Shown: positions 1 to 10,209 of the stretch, in pieces
Position numbering within the stretch: the stretch's first letter is position 1
Layout: every line of letters begins with the position of its first letter
Assembly: GCA_003255065.1 (NCBI GenBank)
Contig: QAOA01002431.1
Span: 426,904-490,903 of the forward strand
DNA from: Cercis canadensis
Lineage: Eukaryota; Streptophyta; Magnoliopsida; Fabales; Fabaceae
Length of the DNA stretch: 64,000 bases
Direction: 5' to 3'
Notes under the pieces: generated by a model
Told to the model about the DNA's origin: nothing
The model's input: the letters and a program-made list of their open reading frames with translations, nothing else
Database searches by the model: none
Position numbers and translations under genes: made by a program

Positions 1-388
1 AATTATGCTGCTTTAGTTTAGTTTCTTCAACAATTAGTTAATAATCTAAATAGAATCAATTGCCTGTTGTTGTGATTTTTCCAACAAATTCAGACTCCCA
101 ACTCATAAAATAAACATAAAAAGGGTCAAAATTTTATTATTCTTTCTCACAATAGAAAAAAAAAAAAANAAAAAAAAAAAAAAAAAAAAGATATCATGAT
201 TTCACAACAGGGCAATGTAACACACCTCTAAGATGGCAGAAAAAAGTAGCACACCTGAAATGCCTTTATGGAGTTGTGGTATAAGTATAAACCCTTGAAT
301 TTGATATTAGAAAACCTAGTTTTTCTCGGGCCACACAAAAAGCCAACATGAACTTGGATGCCAGTTAGAACAAAGAAGAAGACCGTTC
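1..388. other. Intergenic, with poly-A tract and scaffold join
   Basis: No gene seen. An A-only tract at about 155-189 is interrupted by an 'n' at 169, the same kind of junction seen elsewhere in the window. Positions 200-388 are the 3' flank of the clathrin adaptor gene on the minus strand. Confidence 0.6.
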
Positions 389-1474
389 TCATCCTACCGT
401 TGGAACAGTTAAAGGAAACCGGTTCACGCCTGCCCATCCCCCACTGGGTGGGACCGGAATCAATTGCCCCGGTTCAAGAAATGGGTTTGTATACCGGGTC
501 TCGGTTGACTCGTCTCTCCTTGGCTTCGTCACCACCAGCCATTTCCCCTGTATCTCCTCCTTCATCGTTACCGCCTTTTTCTTTGTCTGGTTAATCAAAT
601 CCCAGAACTCATCATTCTTTTTCCTGTTCACAAACAAAAGCACCAACCTTTCCTTGCTTTCCTCCAACCTTTTCAAATAACCCAGCAATTCAGTCAACTC
701 CCCCACGTCCAAATTTTCCATTCTATTCCCAAGTTCTTGTACGCGCGAGAAAATTTCAGATTGAACGCGCCTATAATCTTCACCCACCAATCTCACCACT
801 TCATACACCAATTCATTCCTCTGAAGATATAGCGAATCAGGCACTCGACTTATTTGCTCTACGAAACCCACGAGACCTTCAATTTTATACAACAAATCGG
901 AGTTTGAGAGCCCCAAATGTGTTCTTTGAGTTTCTTCTATATCTTTCTTGTAATTCTTGATGTTTTCGATTGAAGATGAGCTCAGATAATAACCCAAGAC
1001 CCTCGAAACTGATAAACTCTGTTCTAAAACACCGGCATACCATCGACCCCACGACGACAATTCCAATGATTCGAGGTCGGAATCGTCACGGAAAATGGAG
1101 AGGTTAAGGAAATTGTGGCCACCGTAGGAAGGGTAATAGGAAAGCTGATCCCTGAGAGTGAAGGGTCCCCTGATAATGACGTTGTGTAGTGTGAAAAGGC
1201 ATTTGAGGGCAACCGTGGCACTGTGCGTCTGGTGAAGTCGGTCCATGAGAGCGTTTATGCAGGCGCGAGGAAGAAGGTGGGAACCGCGGCCGACGGAGAG
1301 GACGGCAGCGATTCGAGCCTCTGACGGAGGAGTTGAGAGGCTGTGAGTGGTGGCGCGGAGAACGGGGACGATAACAGAGGACACATGGCGTCTGATTGAT
1401 AGAGTTGCTCCGATTAGTGAGGCTTTGTCTTGGAGAACGTAAAGGAGATTTCTTAGCCTCTTCGGTTGGGCCAT
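389..1474 (-). CDS. Putative clathrin assembly protein with ANTH domain (At4g40080-like, PICALM type)
   Basis: Single-exon gene encoding 361 residues. ANTH/CALM adaptors bind phosphoinositides at the plasma membrane or trans-Golgi and recruit clathrin for vesicle budding. The N-terminal half (about residues 1-150) fits an ANTH domain of the plant single-exon adaptors: a basic N-terminus, then an alpha-helical solenoid with LKCLFTLHNVI near residue 90 and the run FLNLSIFRDDSD near 120, followed by SSWGRWYAG, typical of this subgroup. The middle (about 180-300) is helical and rich in Glu, Arg and Leu, and the tail is Pro-rich. The length matches the short At4g40080-like adaptors, which lack the long disordered tail with NPF/DPF motifs. 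The ATG at 1472-1474 is the first in frame, 50-60 bp downstream of a TATA-like block. The family assignment is firm; the individual ortholog is inferred. Confidence 0.9.
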   Translation of the reverse strand: MAQPKRLRNLLYVLQDKASLIGATLSIRRHVSSVIVPVLRATTHSLSTPPSEARIAAVLSVGRGSHLLPRACINALMDRLHQTHSATVALKCLFTLHNVIIRGPFTLRDQLSYYPSYGGHNFLNLSIFRDDSDLESLELSSWGRWYAGVLEQSLSVSRVLGYYLSSSSIENIKNYKKDIEETQRTHLGLSNSDLLYKIEGLVGFVEQISRVPDSLYLQRNELVYEVVRLVGEDYRRVQSEIFSRVQELGNRMENLDVGELTELLGYLKRLEESKERLVLLFVNRKKNDEFWDLINQTKKKAVTMKEEIQGKWLVVTKPRRDESTETRYTNPFLEPGQLIPVPPSGGWAGVNRFPLTVPTVG

Positions 1475-1523
1475 CCCCGGAAGGATTTCTTAATCGAGAG
1501 GAGGATGGGAAAGAGTTAGGAGA

Positions 1524-1535
1524 ATATATATATAA
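1524..1535 (-). promoter_or_regulatory. Probable TATA box of the clathrin adaptor gene
   Basis: On the minus strand the block reads TTTATATATATA. It lies about 50 bp upstream of the ATG at 1474. Spacing and composition suit a core promoter, but AT-rich runs are common here. Confidence 0.45.
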
Positions 1536-2379
1536 AGGAGCAAATCACTGAAATTCACACGCACACACGCTTCTGACTTTTGGATAAATAAAATAGATAC
1601 ATTTCTTTTTAATATTTTTAATATTTATATTGTATACTAATACTATTCTTGCGTTAATGCGCGGGCCACGAAACACGTAACATAAATAATAAAATATAAT
1701 ATAAAATTTATATGATCATATAAGTATAAATTATATAATTATAAATTAATTAAATATAAAAATATTAAATTTTATATTTTGGTCTATAAATATAATATAT
1801 TAAAATGATGAATCATAAACTTTGAAAAGTACATTACACCAATTCAAAATAAGTTAATGTTATAGTAAAATTATCTATTGTATATGATTAATAACACCGG
1901 GAAGGTGCATTGTCAACTTCGCTGCGTTTTTCTTCCATCATTAACGCGGGGAAGGAACCGCATTTTTTGTTGATTGAAAAACGAATGCCTATTCATTTAA
2001 TTTGACAAGTTTATAAGAGTGTCAATTTCATTACATAAACTCTTTTTACTTTTTCAACTTTTATTCGGCCTCAATTCATGCCGCCTATATTTTTACTAAA
2101 GAATCTTTCTTTTACACTTTTTTTATTTATTTATTAATGCCATGAACACAATCATGCTTCTTGTTCTCAATCTTATTCCGATTATATGTGGTGTGGATGT
2201 ACATTTTTTTTCCCAAGAAAAGTTGAAAAAAGGCACTTGGGAATAAAAGAAATTACACCTTAATTTATGGAGCCCCATTATGGATATGGCACTAGCAATA
2301 ATACCAAATTACCAAACGCCGATAAGCAATGGAATTGCTTGTTTTTCAAATGAAAAGTATATGAAAGACAATAATGATA
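1536..2379. other. Intergenic, AT-rich
   Basis: Very AT-rich (about 1580-1900) with no coding signal on either strand. It lies between the promoter of the clathrin adaptor gene and the 3' end of the dioxygenase gene, both on the minus strand. No mobile element recognised. Confidence 0.5.
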
Positions 2380-4724
2380 TCAAAGACGAATGCGATCCAA
2401 GCAAGATTTTCCGTCCAGTTGATGGCTTTGCTGAAGCTGGAGGTATTTCCTATATGAAAGTGCACAATATGCCGGAGAATGAGCGTCGGAGAGCATCTCC
2501 GGCGCAGGACTGAGAATGGTGTCAAGCGGTGGCCCATGTGCCGTTCCAATGGAAATTCTTACTGCTTTCTTATTCACCACTGCCCTCTGTACAACGCTCT
2601 TGTATTTCCCATTTGTCAATATCTGATCACACCCCATACATAATCCAAAACATTTATGGCTTAAAATATTAGGGGATTCTATAATGTTAGAGAGGTATGT
2701 TGATTGTAAAAATATTTGATTTTAGTTATTTATTTTTAATAATTAAAATTAATTATTTTTTACATTAATATATGTAATATTAGCACGTTAAATAAATAAA
2801 TATCACATATTACGTGAGAAACCTCCAAAATATTAACTTAATTTTGAAGAAAAGGCTTAAAATATGTTGGCATACCTCCATATGATCCCCTGTGTTGATG
2901 AGAAAGCAGTTGGGTAAGGGATGGACTGGAACCCACTTGCCATTATGTTGGATTTGAAGCCCACCAATCTCATTTTGCATGAGGAGGGTCAAAAGCCCGT
3001 GATCTGTGTGGGGAGGCAAGCCCATTGTAGCCTCAGGCTGGGGACAAGGTGGATAAAAGTTTATTACAAGCAATTGGGACCCCGATTCTACCTTCAGCCT
3101 CTTATGTATGTAGCTTTCTTCTAGGCCCAAACTTTTCGATATTCCTTTCAGTAACTCCCCAATCACTTCCCTGCTTTTCTTGCAGTATTCTTCCAAGATT
3201 TTACTGCAACCATTGCAAGAAAAGCATACCTATAAATAATCAGCAACAAATGCATATTTTCTCGTTATGGACAAATTGTATGAGATTATACGTGACAATC
3301 TTCTTTGCCAAAATTTCCCTTTTGATACCCAAAGGAAAAAATAAAATCTATTTTCAACCTTAATTTATTAGTTTAGGGTACAGGGAAATAAACAATATAT
3401 AGTGATGGTGTTGTAGATGCTGGTCAATAAATAGAGAGAAGCTGGAGAAGGGGGTACTCCAGACGAGTTTGTACGTGGGATTCAAACAAAAATACGTTGT
3501 GTGGTGGAGATAAGTTTTGATATTTTGTGCATGATGAACCTGACCAATCAGTCAGATCATATTAGCATGCATGAGATTTTTTTCTTTTCTTTTTTTAAGT
3601 CAGATATGAATAATATATCGCTTCCGTTTCTCATAACACTCAAGTACAGCACAGATGTAAAGTGAAAATAAAAATTAGTGACTTAATTGGTAAATTGAGT
3701 TTTATGTAAAATGAATCATGAGGTAATATTTGAATCTCACTGAAAGTATTTTAACAGTTAAGACATGTCAAAATTTAAACATGGATTAGTCTCACACAAA
3801 AAATGTGAAGACCAAATCATGAGAATACAAAAAAAAATATAAGTGAAAATAAATCACATAAAATTTATAAAGAAATGCATTTTTTTTTCTCATAGGCAAG
3901 ATGGTGAATGGTGAGAGACATCGCATGAGATGCAAAGGAAGTGTAAAAAAGTGCATCAAAAGCTAAAACCATCGTTAAGTTGCAACTTGAAACCTATAAA
4001 ATAATTTTCTATGTAAATTTGTATACTTCACGGAAGAAAATTTAGGGTAAGGAAAGAATTGTATGTGTAGGTACGTACCTGAAACCAGGGGGCTTAGTGG
4101 GAGCATGGAATTGAGGATGAACATGGATTTTGAGATAATCTCTCCAGAAAAGAGTCTTATCGACGCTGAGATTGAAGCTTGTTCCATATCTTATTGGATC
4201 AAACAGTTGCCCTCCCGCGTATTCTCTTTTTTCCTCCTCAGTTAGATCAAAAAAGTTATGAGTTGCTCTAATGAGCTCGTCCCTTAGAGTTTCCGACACC
4301 CCATGGTTTATTAACTAGAAAGAACAAAACCCATATATATATATATATATATATATATATGGAATAATAACAAATTAAGCTGTTATCTGCAGAATCAGAG
4401 AGATATATAAAAGTGAAGAATCTAGTTAGTTATATATATTACCATAAAGAATCCCCAGTCGCGGCAGGCATCAGCAAGTTGTTGAATGGCTTTGGAGCGT
4501 TGATTGGGATTGGGAGAGGTAAGCTGGGAAAAGTCAACAGTGGGAATAGTGTCTGTTTCAGAGAACATGGAATCCTCATGAGTTTTGAGGCACACATATT
4601 TGGAAGGAACAGACCTGAGACAATTGGATTCAACTAGGCCTTTAACGCTAAGCATATTTTTGTTATTGATTCTGAAAGGAGCTGGGTTTGGGCAAAAGAG
4701 TGGAGTTATAACAATCTTGTGCAT
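2380..4724 (-). CDS. 2-oxoglutarate/Fe(II)-dependent dioxygenase (DMR6/hyoscyamine-6-hydroxylase-like), third Fe ligand changed
   Basis: Four exons: 4443-4724, 4079-4314, 2876-3203 and 2380-2622, all with GT-AG borders and matching phases, giving 362 residues. Exon 1 carries the DIOX_N start (TIPTVDFSQL...DWGFFM), exon 2 LINHGVSE and the middle, exon 3 NFYPPCPQPE and the HTD of the HxD...H iron triad, exon 4 the 2-oxoglutarate site RISIGTAHGP and the C-terminus. In the family exon 4 normally reads YKSVxHR with the His binding iron. Here the codon is CAG (Gln), giving YKSVVQR, so catalysis may be lost. The rest of the protein is intact and well conserved. The TATA-like block at 4746-4755 is only about 25 bp from the ATG at 4724, so the in-frame ATG at 4655 (MLSVKGLVESN, the usual family start) is the more likely start and would give 339 residues. 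The substrate cannot be told from sequence; relatives act on flavonoids, salicylate and alkaloids. Confidence 0.88.
3677..3820 (+). mobile_element. Possible tRNA-derived SINE relic in dioxygenase intron 2
   Basis: Box A-like TGACTTAATTGG (3679-3690) and box B-like ATTTGAATCTC (about 3727-3737) lie about 47 bp apart, the layout of an internal RNA polymerase III promoter in tRNA-derived SINEs. No clear tail or target-site duplication was found, so this is a suggestion only. Confidence 0.35.
4333..4360. repeat. (AT)n microsatellite in dioxygenase intron 1
   Basis: About 14 uninterrupted AT units just upstream (minus-strand sense) of the intron 1 acceptor. A likely length-polymorphic marker. Confidence 0.9.
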
Positions 4725-4745
4725 TAATTATCTCGTCATAGCGGG

Positions 4746-4755
4746 CTTTATATAA
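4746..4755 (-). promoter_or_regulatory. TATA box of the dioxygenase gene
   Basis: The minus strand reads TTATATAAAG, a near-consensus plant TATA box. A start of transcription about 30 bp downstream would fall near 4720, favouring translation from the ATG at 4655 rather than 4724. Confidence 0.6.
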
Positions 4756-6595
4756 GGGAAACAACTGGAGATAATAGGGGCAGTGCAGCACTAATATAGT
4801 ACTATAGTGGAGTGTGAGTGGAACAAAAAAAGGTTTGAAGGCAGATAGATCTGAGACGGACATATGTGGCTTACGTTTGATGAAGTACAAACATGAAACA
4901 TGCGTTAAACATAATATAAATGTGAAGAGAGCGAGCAAGCTAGGAAGGGAGACCCACCTCCAGGCTCTTGTGCCCTAGCAACTCACATAATTCTATCAAC
5001 TTCTAGTATCCACAATAAATGAATCACCAATTAGGTTCCTATGACAATCAAGATCGGCGATATCATAGGAACTCCCTCACAATTTGGGTCCATGAAAGAA
5101 GACTTTTATTTTGTATAAACAAAATTACATGAAAAATGTAAGCTCAAGATCACTCATATATAGCACCGAAACGGCAAGTAAGAACACATACCGTTTCGGA
5201 GATGTTTTTGAAATGCAAAACCCGTATCAATAAAAAATGCATTTTTTTTTGTTGGGTTTATCAGTTATTTTGTGACTTTTTATAATGTATTTAGTTTAAT
5301 TAAAAAAAATTATAATATACTGATGATACTTAATTAAATATGATAAATTTTATTACTTAAATTTTGAATAATAATTTATATTTTAAATTAATACTTACTA
5401 ATTATTATTTATTTGTTAAAAATTAAAAATTAATATTTTTAATATTTAAAAAAATTTAAATTTTTTTTTATTAATAACTTAACATACTCATACTCTTATT
5501 TTATATTCGTGCTAAATAAATAGGCTCACTCTCACTCTTGTCTTATGTCAATTGCATTTTCTTTTTTTCTTTTAAAGAGAAGGAAAAGAAATATTTTCAT
5601 TGGTAATCAACTGTCTATGTTTCATACCACGATGTGATATTGCGCTGGAAATTTGTGGTGGTCCTGCTTTCGGACAAGTTCCCGCTGGGCCCATACTTAT
5701 CCATTTATCAAGAGAGTAATATGCTTCAGAATACAGAGATCAATCCTTTTTCTTTTTTTTTTTTTAATAAAAAATATCATTATCAAAACAAAAATATTAA
5801 CCAATGATATCATAAATGACCACCGGTCATTATATGATTTTTATTTATAATGATAATTTTTATTGTATTTCTTGACTAATGGTGAATATGTAATACCAAT
5901 GGTAAATTTGTTTTGATAATTATTAATTTTTTTAAAAAATATTTTTTATATTTCTCGTAATTCTCCCAAAAATAAATGCACTTAGAAATTGATTAATCAA
6001 ATAAGGAATAAGGAAATATCTGGTAGTGCAATCGATGAGATCTTGCACACGTACTAGGAAAGGAAAAAAAAATGTGACCAAAGAGCAAATTAATTACGTA
6101 ATCTCAACACATTCTACGTGTTATCTATGTTTTGAGCCAGTGTTGCAAATTGATTACGTAACTCAACACATTCAATTTTTTTTGGTTCTCTCAAATTGAA
6201 TGAAATTCTTTTATTTCCTCTCTTTTTCTTCATTTATCCAAAATAAAGGAGATAAAAATCCATTTTTAGGTCTCTCCTTCCTTCGTTTCTCTTACCTCTT
6301 GTGCCATTCCCTTTCATCGCTGAAACATTGACAAAAATTACCCAGATAGTCATGGATCAAAAATTTACCTTAGATAAATTTCTCTAATGGGCTCCACCAA
6401 CTTTAAAGACGGAGCCATTATTTTTACATTTTATTTAATATTTAAGTATAATATAAATTATATTATATTTTTAATATAACAAGTTTTCAAAATTAAAATT
6501 ATTTCTTTTTAATTATTATTGTTTGAGACTTTTTTTTTTATAATTATCTCTAATCTTATTTTTATATTATAAAATTTTCATATTAAATAAGAGTA
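4756..6595. other. Intergenic, AT-rich
   Basis: No gene seen on either strand. It contains a perfect 9-bp inverted repeat (CCGAAACGG at 5166-5174 and CCGTTTCGG at 5191-5199) and long AT-rich runs at 5260-5520 and 5740-5960. Confidence 0.5.
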
Positions 6596-6597
6596 TA

Positions 6598-6975
6598 ATG
6601 AAGCTCAACTTGAAAAAAGGATGCGTAGACTGTATGATTTAGATTATTGATTTAAAGCTCCACGCCAAAGAATGAAGGAGCTCGGTTTTGTTACCAAAAA
6701 AGCTCTAATTCTCATTCAGAACCACTATCCTGAGCTCATTCACAGACATGTATGTTAGTAGGATTATTGATTAGCACTCTAATCCAAATTGTAATTACAC
6801 AATCATTGATTTATTTTTTTCTTTCGTTTTTGGGTAATGCTATGCAGATCGTAGTAAATGTTCCATTTTGGTTTACACATCCCACGTGCTACTCTCACGG
6901 TTCATGAGCCAGAGAAGTAAAAGAAAGTTCATCTTTGCTAGACACTCCTTAAGTGAGCATGCTTGACATGAATCT
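6598..6975 (+). pseudogene. Patellin/Sec14-like (CRAL-TRIO) gene fragment, decayed
   Basis: A reading frame starting near 6606 gives QLEKRMRRLYDLDY, a TGA stop at 6648-6650, then continues in frame with VTKKALILIQNHYPELIHRH to 6749. This resembles the patellin segment around LLQDNYPE. A GT...AG intron-like stretch (6750 to about 6847) follows, then IVVNVPFWF, matching the patellin motif FINVPFWY. After a small deletion come FMSQRSKRKFIFAR in another frame and a stop. Patellins are membrane-trafficking phosphoinositide-binding proteins. Retention of the intron at the family position argues for a duplicated genomic fragment, not a processed copy. The stop and frame changes show it is non-functional. 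Confidence 0.7.
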
Positions 6976-7210
6976 CAATTTTCCCCATTTCTCAAAATCT
7001 TATTTTAATTATTGCTAACATTTCTTTTAAAACTATATATACTTTCCTTGATTACCTAAAAAAAGGAAAGTTTATAGCTCCAGTAGAGCTTTTTTATAGT
7101 TTATACCTCATTCAATATAGAAATTTTATAATAGAAGAATAAAATTAAAAATAATTGTAAAAAAAAAATTAAAACTACATGTAATAAGAGTTAGAGAGAA
7201 AATATTATGC

Positions 7211-7430
7211 CAAGGTGAGTTGGCTCAATTGGTCAAAAGGATCCCAACTTAATGATCAGCACCTTTTAAGTGCTGAGTTTAAGCCCCCTTGCAACCCAAA
7301 ATTTCACTTGGTGGGTAACCCAAAATGTCTTGGATGTAATCCTCTAGGTGGCCTCTATCTGCTCCCTCGTGGGATTTCCAAGCATGCAACTGACACTTTA
7401 TCCAGTATTATTAGAGTAATCTATATTTAC
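7211..7430 (+). mobile_element. Probable tRNA-derived SINE relic
   Basis: Box A-like TTGGCTCAATTGG (7220-7232) and box B-like TGAGTTTAAGCCC (7274-7286) have SINE/tRNA spacing, and the body that follows is more GC-rich than its surroundings. The tail is not clear and no confident target-site duplication was seen. The open frame across it (72 codons) is not believed to be a gene. Confidence 0.45.
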
Positions 7431-7951
7431 TAATCTATATCATATTTAAATATTAAATAAGATATAAAATTAACAAAATATAGTATAAAAATAGTTGATA
7501 CCAAAAAAACACCCTCCTTCCTAACAATAGACAATCAATTCATATTCAGAATACATTCATACTGATATTTGGCAGAGTGCCAACATAAAAGAGGAAGTAC
7601 CGAGTGGTGAGTATGGATGAGGAGTCCTGGATTATTTGTTCCAATCAATCTTTTAATAGGAACATACAGATTGTATCAAAACAAAGTGTCATTAAAAAGT
7701 TTTGTAGACTTTAGATTTCATAATTTACAAAATCCTGTTTCTATTTAATGTCCCAAATCCCATACCTAACCCCCTTCTTTGCCCCAATACTCATATGTAA
7801 AACGAAACAAATAAATATGGGGAAAATATCCAAAAGAGAAATTGGTAATTCTATGAACAGGAAACCTCAATTCCTCAAAAACCAGTGTAAAGGATAAACA
7901 AAAGTGATAAAACAAATCTAACTAATCTACCAATAGTAATAGAAATACCTT
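7431..7951. other. Intergenic, 3' flank of the ATL gene
   Basis: No gene seen. The part next to 7951 is the probable 3' untranslated region of the minus-strand ATL gene. Confidence 0.5.
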
Positions 7952-9172
7952 CTAATCTTGACTTGCTGTTGATGGGCCTGGGCATAACCGATCAGAGGAT
8001 CGCTCACCCACGTTGTCCATTGCCACTCCTGAACGATCAAACGGTTGTTTGTTAGACCCCGTTGAGACCTTTGCTGACGTAGTCGAACCGGTTCTAGCAA
8101 AAAACGGCGGCGTCAAGGTGAACCCCCACCGGTCCGGCCGCCCCTGACTACCGAACCGGTCGTACTGCGAATAGTTCCTCCCACGCCCGCTGCCCAAGCT
8201 TCTAGTCCTGTAACCCCTCCTCCTCTCGCTGCTCACTCTAGTAAAGGTTACGCAACTTTTTGTACGGTTCAAGGTTGAGTTCAGTAACTGATTCCTTACC
8301 TCCTCCGGCAACCTTAGCGTATATCTTTCACAGTTTTCGCCGGGTTGAACCAGTGAGTGACCCGTCGAGTGAGACCGTGGAAATAAGTTGCCAAATAAGA
8401 ACCCGGTTGACCTTGACCTAGGTGGCCTGTTAAGGAAATTCAGCTTGGGTGACTCTCCATCTCTGTTCCCATTGTCACCAACCTCAATTGTGTCCGTATT
8501 TTGTTGTCCTAATTCAGAATCGGAACTTACTCGATCGGGTTCGGGACTATGATCTGGAATCTGAATCGCCACGAACGAGAGGTCCCCTGGTTTGGGAACA
8601 AGGTTGGCCCGGCAAACAGGGCAAGTGGAGTGAGACGACAACCAAATGTCTATACAATCGGGATGGAAGACATGGTTACATTTTGGGATTAAACGCAGGG
8701 TCTCGTCATCTTGGAACTCATTTAAGCACACGGCGCATTCTAGGGTTCCTCTCCCAATCTTGAGCCCCTTTACTGTGGAGTAGACGAATGTGGGAAAGGT
8801 TTCGATGACCTCCGGGTCTAGACCACGCGCCGCCCTACGCGATCGTCGGCCGCTACCGCCGATTGGGATTGTAAGGTCAATTCTTCCTCGGATTCGTCGC
8901 TCGGCACATTGGCGAGTGTAGACGGAAAGAAATCCCAAGATGAAGAAGACAACCACCAGGATCACCATGATGATGGCCATGGATTTATCAAATTTAAGCT
9001 TCGAAAATGGGTCCGCTGGCGGGGGCGGCAGCGCATTTGGAAGCTGTGCGGCGGCCGGCGGTGATGTGTGTAGGAGAAGAACAAACATAGCAAACCACGT
9101 GAGACCATCATCAAAACTCCATAATCTGAACCTGAGAATCGTTGGGGCACGACTCTCATTCTGGATGGTCAT
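7952..9172 (-). CDS. RING-H2 finger E3 ubiquitin ligase, ATL6/ATL31 type
   Basis: Intronless gene, 406 residues. ATL proteins are membrane-bound E3 ligases; ATL6 and ATL31 of Arabidopsis act in carbon/nitrogen response and defence by targeting 14-3-3 proteins. Seen here: an N-terminal hydrophobic segment (about 26-43, possible signal peptide), a transmembrane helix (about 65-86), a basic stretch, the GLD motif (117-119, [13 protein letters not shown]), and a complete RING-H2 (146-187): CAVC, then CNHVFHPDC with both metal-binding His, the Trp of DIWL, then CPVC. The 200-residue C-terminal region is rich in Ser, Arg and Gly, as in ATL6/31, where it is phosphorylated and binds targets. The absence of introns is typical of the family. 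The ATG at 9170-9172 is followed directly by the hydrophobic N-terminus. The ATL6/31 grouping is from overall architecture and length; which of the two is unclear. Confidence 0.92.
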   Translation of the reverse strand: MTIQNESRAPTILRFRLWSFDDGLTWFAMFVLLLHTSPPAAAQLPNALPPPPADPFSKLKFDKSMAIIMVILVVVFFILGFLSVYTRQCAERRIRGRIDLTIPIGGSGRRSRRAARGLDPEVIETFPTFVYSTVKGLKIGRGTLECAVCLNEFQDDETLRLIPKCNHVFHPDCIDIWLSSHSTCPVCRANLVPKPGDLSFVAIQIPDHSPEPDRVSSDSELGQQNTDTIEVGDNGNRDGESPKLNFLNRPPRSRSTGFLFGNLFPRSHSTGHSLVQPGENCERYTLRLPEEVRNQLLNSTLNRTKSCVTFTRVSSERRRGYRTRSLGSGRGRNYSQYDRFGSQGRPDRWGFTLTPPFFARTGSTTSAKVSTGSNKQPFDRSGVAMDNVGERSSDRLCPGPSTASQD

Positions 9173-10175
9173 AGCTGATCATCAGCTGGAGGCTTTTGTA
9201 GCTAAACCAAGCAAAGAATTTTGCACAAAAACCCGTACATGTCACTGATTGCTCTGTTTCTCACTCTCCCTTCTTTTTCTTTTTTTCCCCGGTTGTGGAT
9301 GGGTTTTGTTTGAGAATTTAGAATAATAATGATTTGGTTGTTACTGAAAAGCAAAGCAAAAGGAAAAAGCAGGGCGCTAAGAATAACACGGATGTACTTT
9401 TGTTTGAGCTGGCCAAGAGGAAGATATAAACAGACAGAGAAAGAGAGGATATTTGTCGAACGGCGCCAACGCGCGGGTGAATGAGAGTGGGGTTCATGGT
9501 TGGTTGTAATTTGAAGAAGTCGTGGGCTTTGGATTGGTGGACTATTGGGTTTGGGTTTTGAATTTGAAAATGTAAAGTGATGCCCACAATGGAATGGATA
9601 TTATAGTTATAGGAGAGAATTCCACTGAATTTACATTCTACGACGTTCTTCTCATGAATGCCACAGCCAAAAAGGGGCGCTCCTTGATTGGCTATGACAT
9701 ATTTGATATTACACATACTAAAGTTTATAATTATATATATTATTGCATTGTCTGTATACAAGTGTTTTGCTTGCTTTTACCAAAAAGAAAACGCGACAAA
9801 GCAATGCGATTGGTTCCAGATAATAATGTTACTAAAATTGTTTCTAGAAAAATGAGTGATGCGATTAGCCCAAGAAAGAAAACGTAAATAATATGATTTT
9901 ATTTTTATTTCTCTGACTCTAGTGTTGAAAAGTTTCATCAAAACTATCGAGAGGCAAGGCCCAAGGAAGCCTGCAAAATGGGCTCCAATGCGCATAAGGA
10001 AAGGATAATGTTTCGTACTTCTTTGGAATTGTTGGCACAAAGCAACTGTAAGCACGTCAAAGTAGGAAATTGTCAAACCAATTGCACACTTGTGACTAGT
10101 GGCCTTGTCTTAGTTCCAGAGGGTAATATAATTGAATTTTATTATCAGTCTGTCATAAAAAAAAAAAAAAAAAAN

Positions 10176-10209
<34 letters not shown>

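Noticed and set aside
9318..9761. 147-codon minus-strand open frame upstream of the ATL gene
   Set aside because: Low-complexity and hydrophobic with no family likeness; it lies in the presumed promoter.
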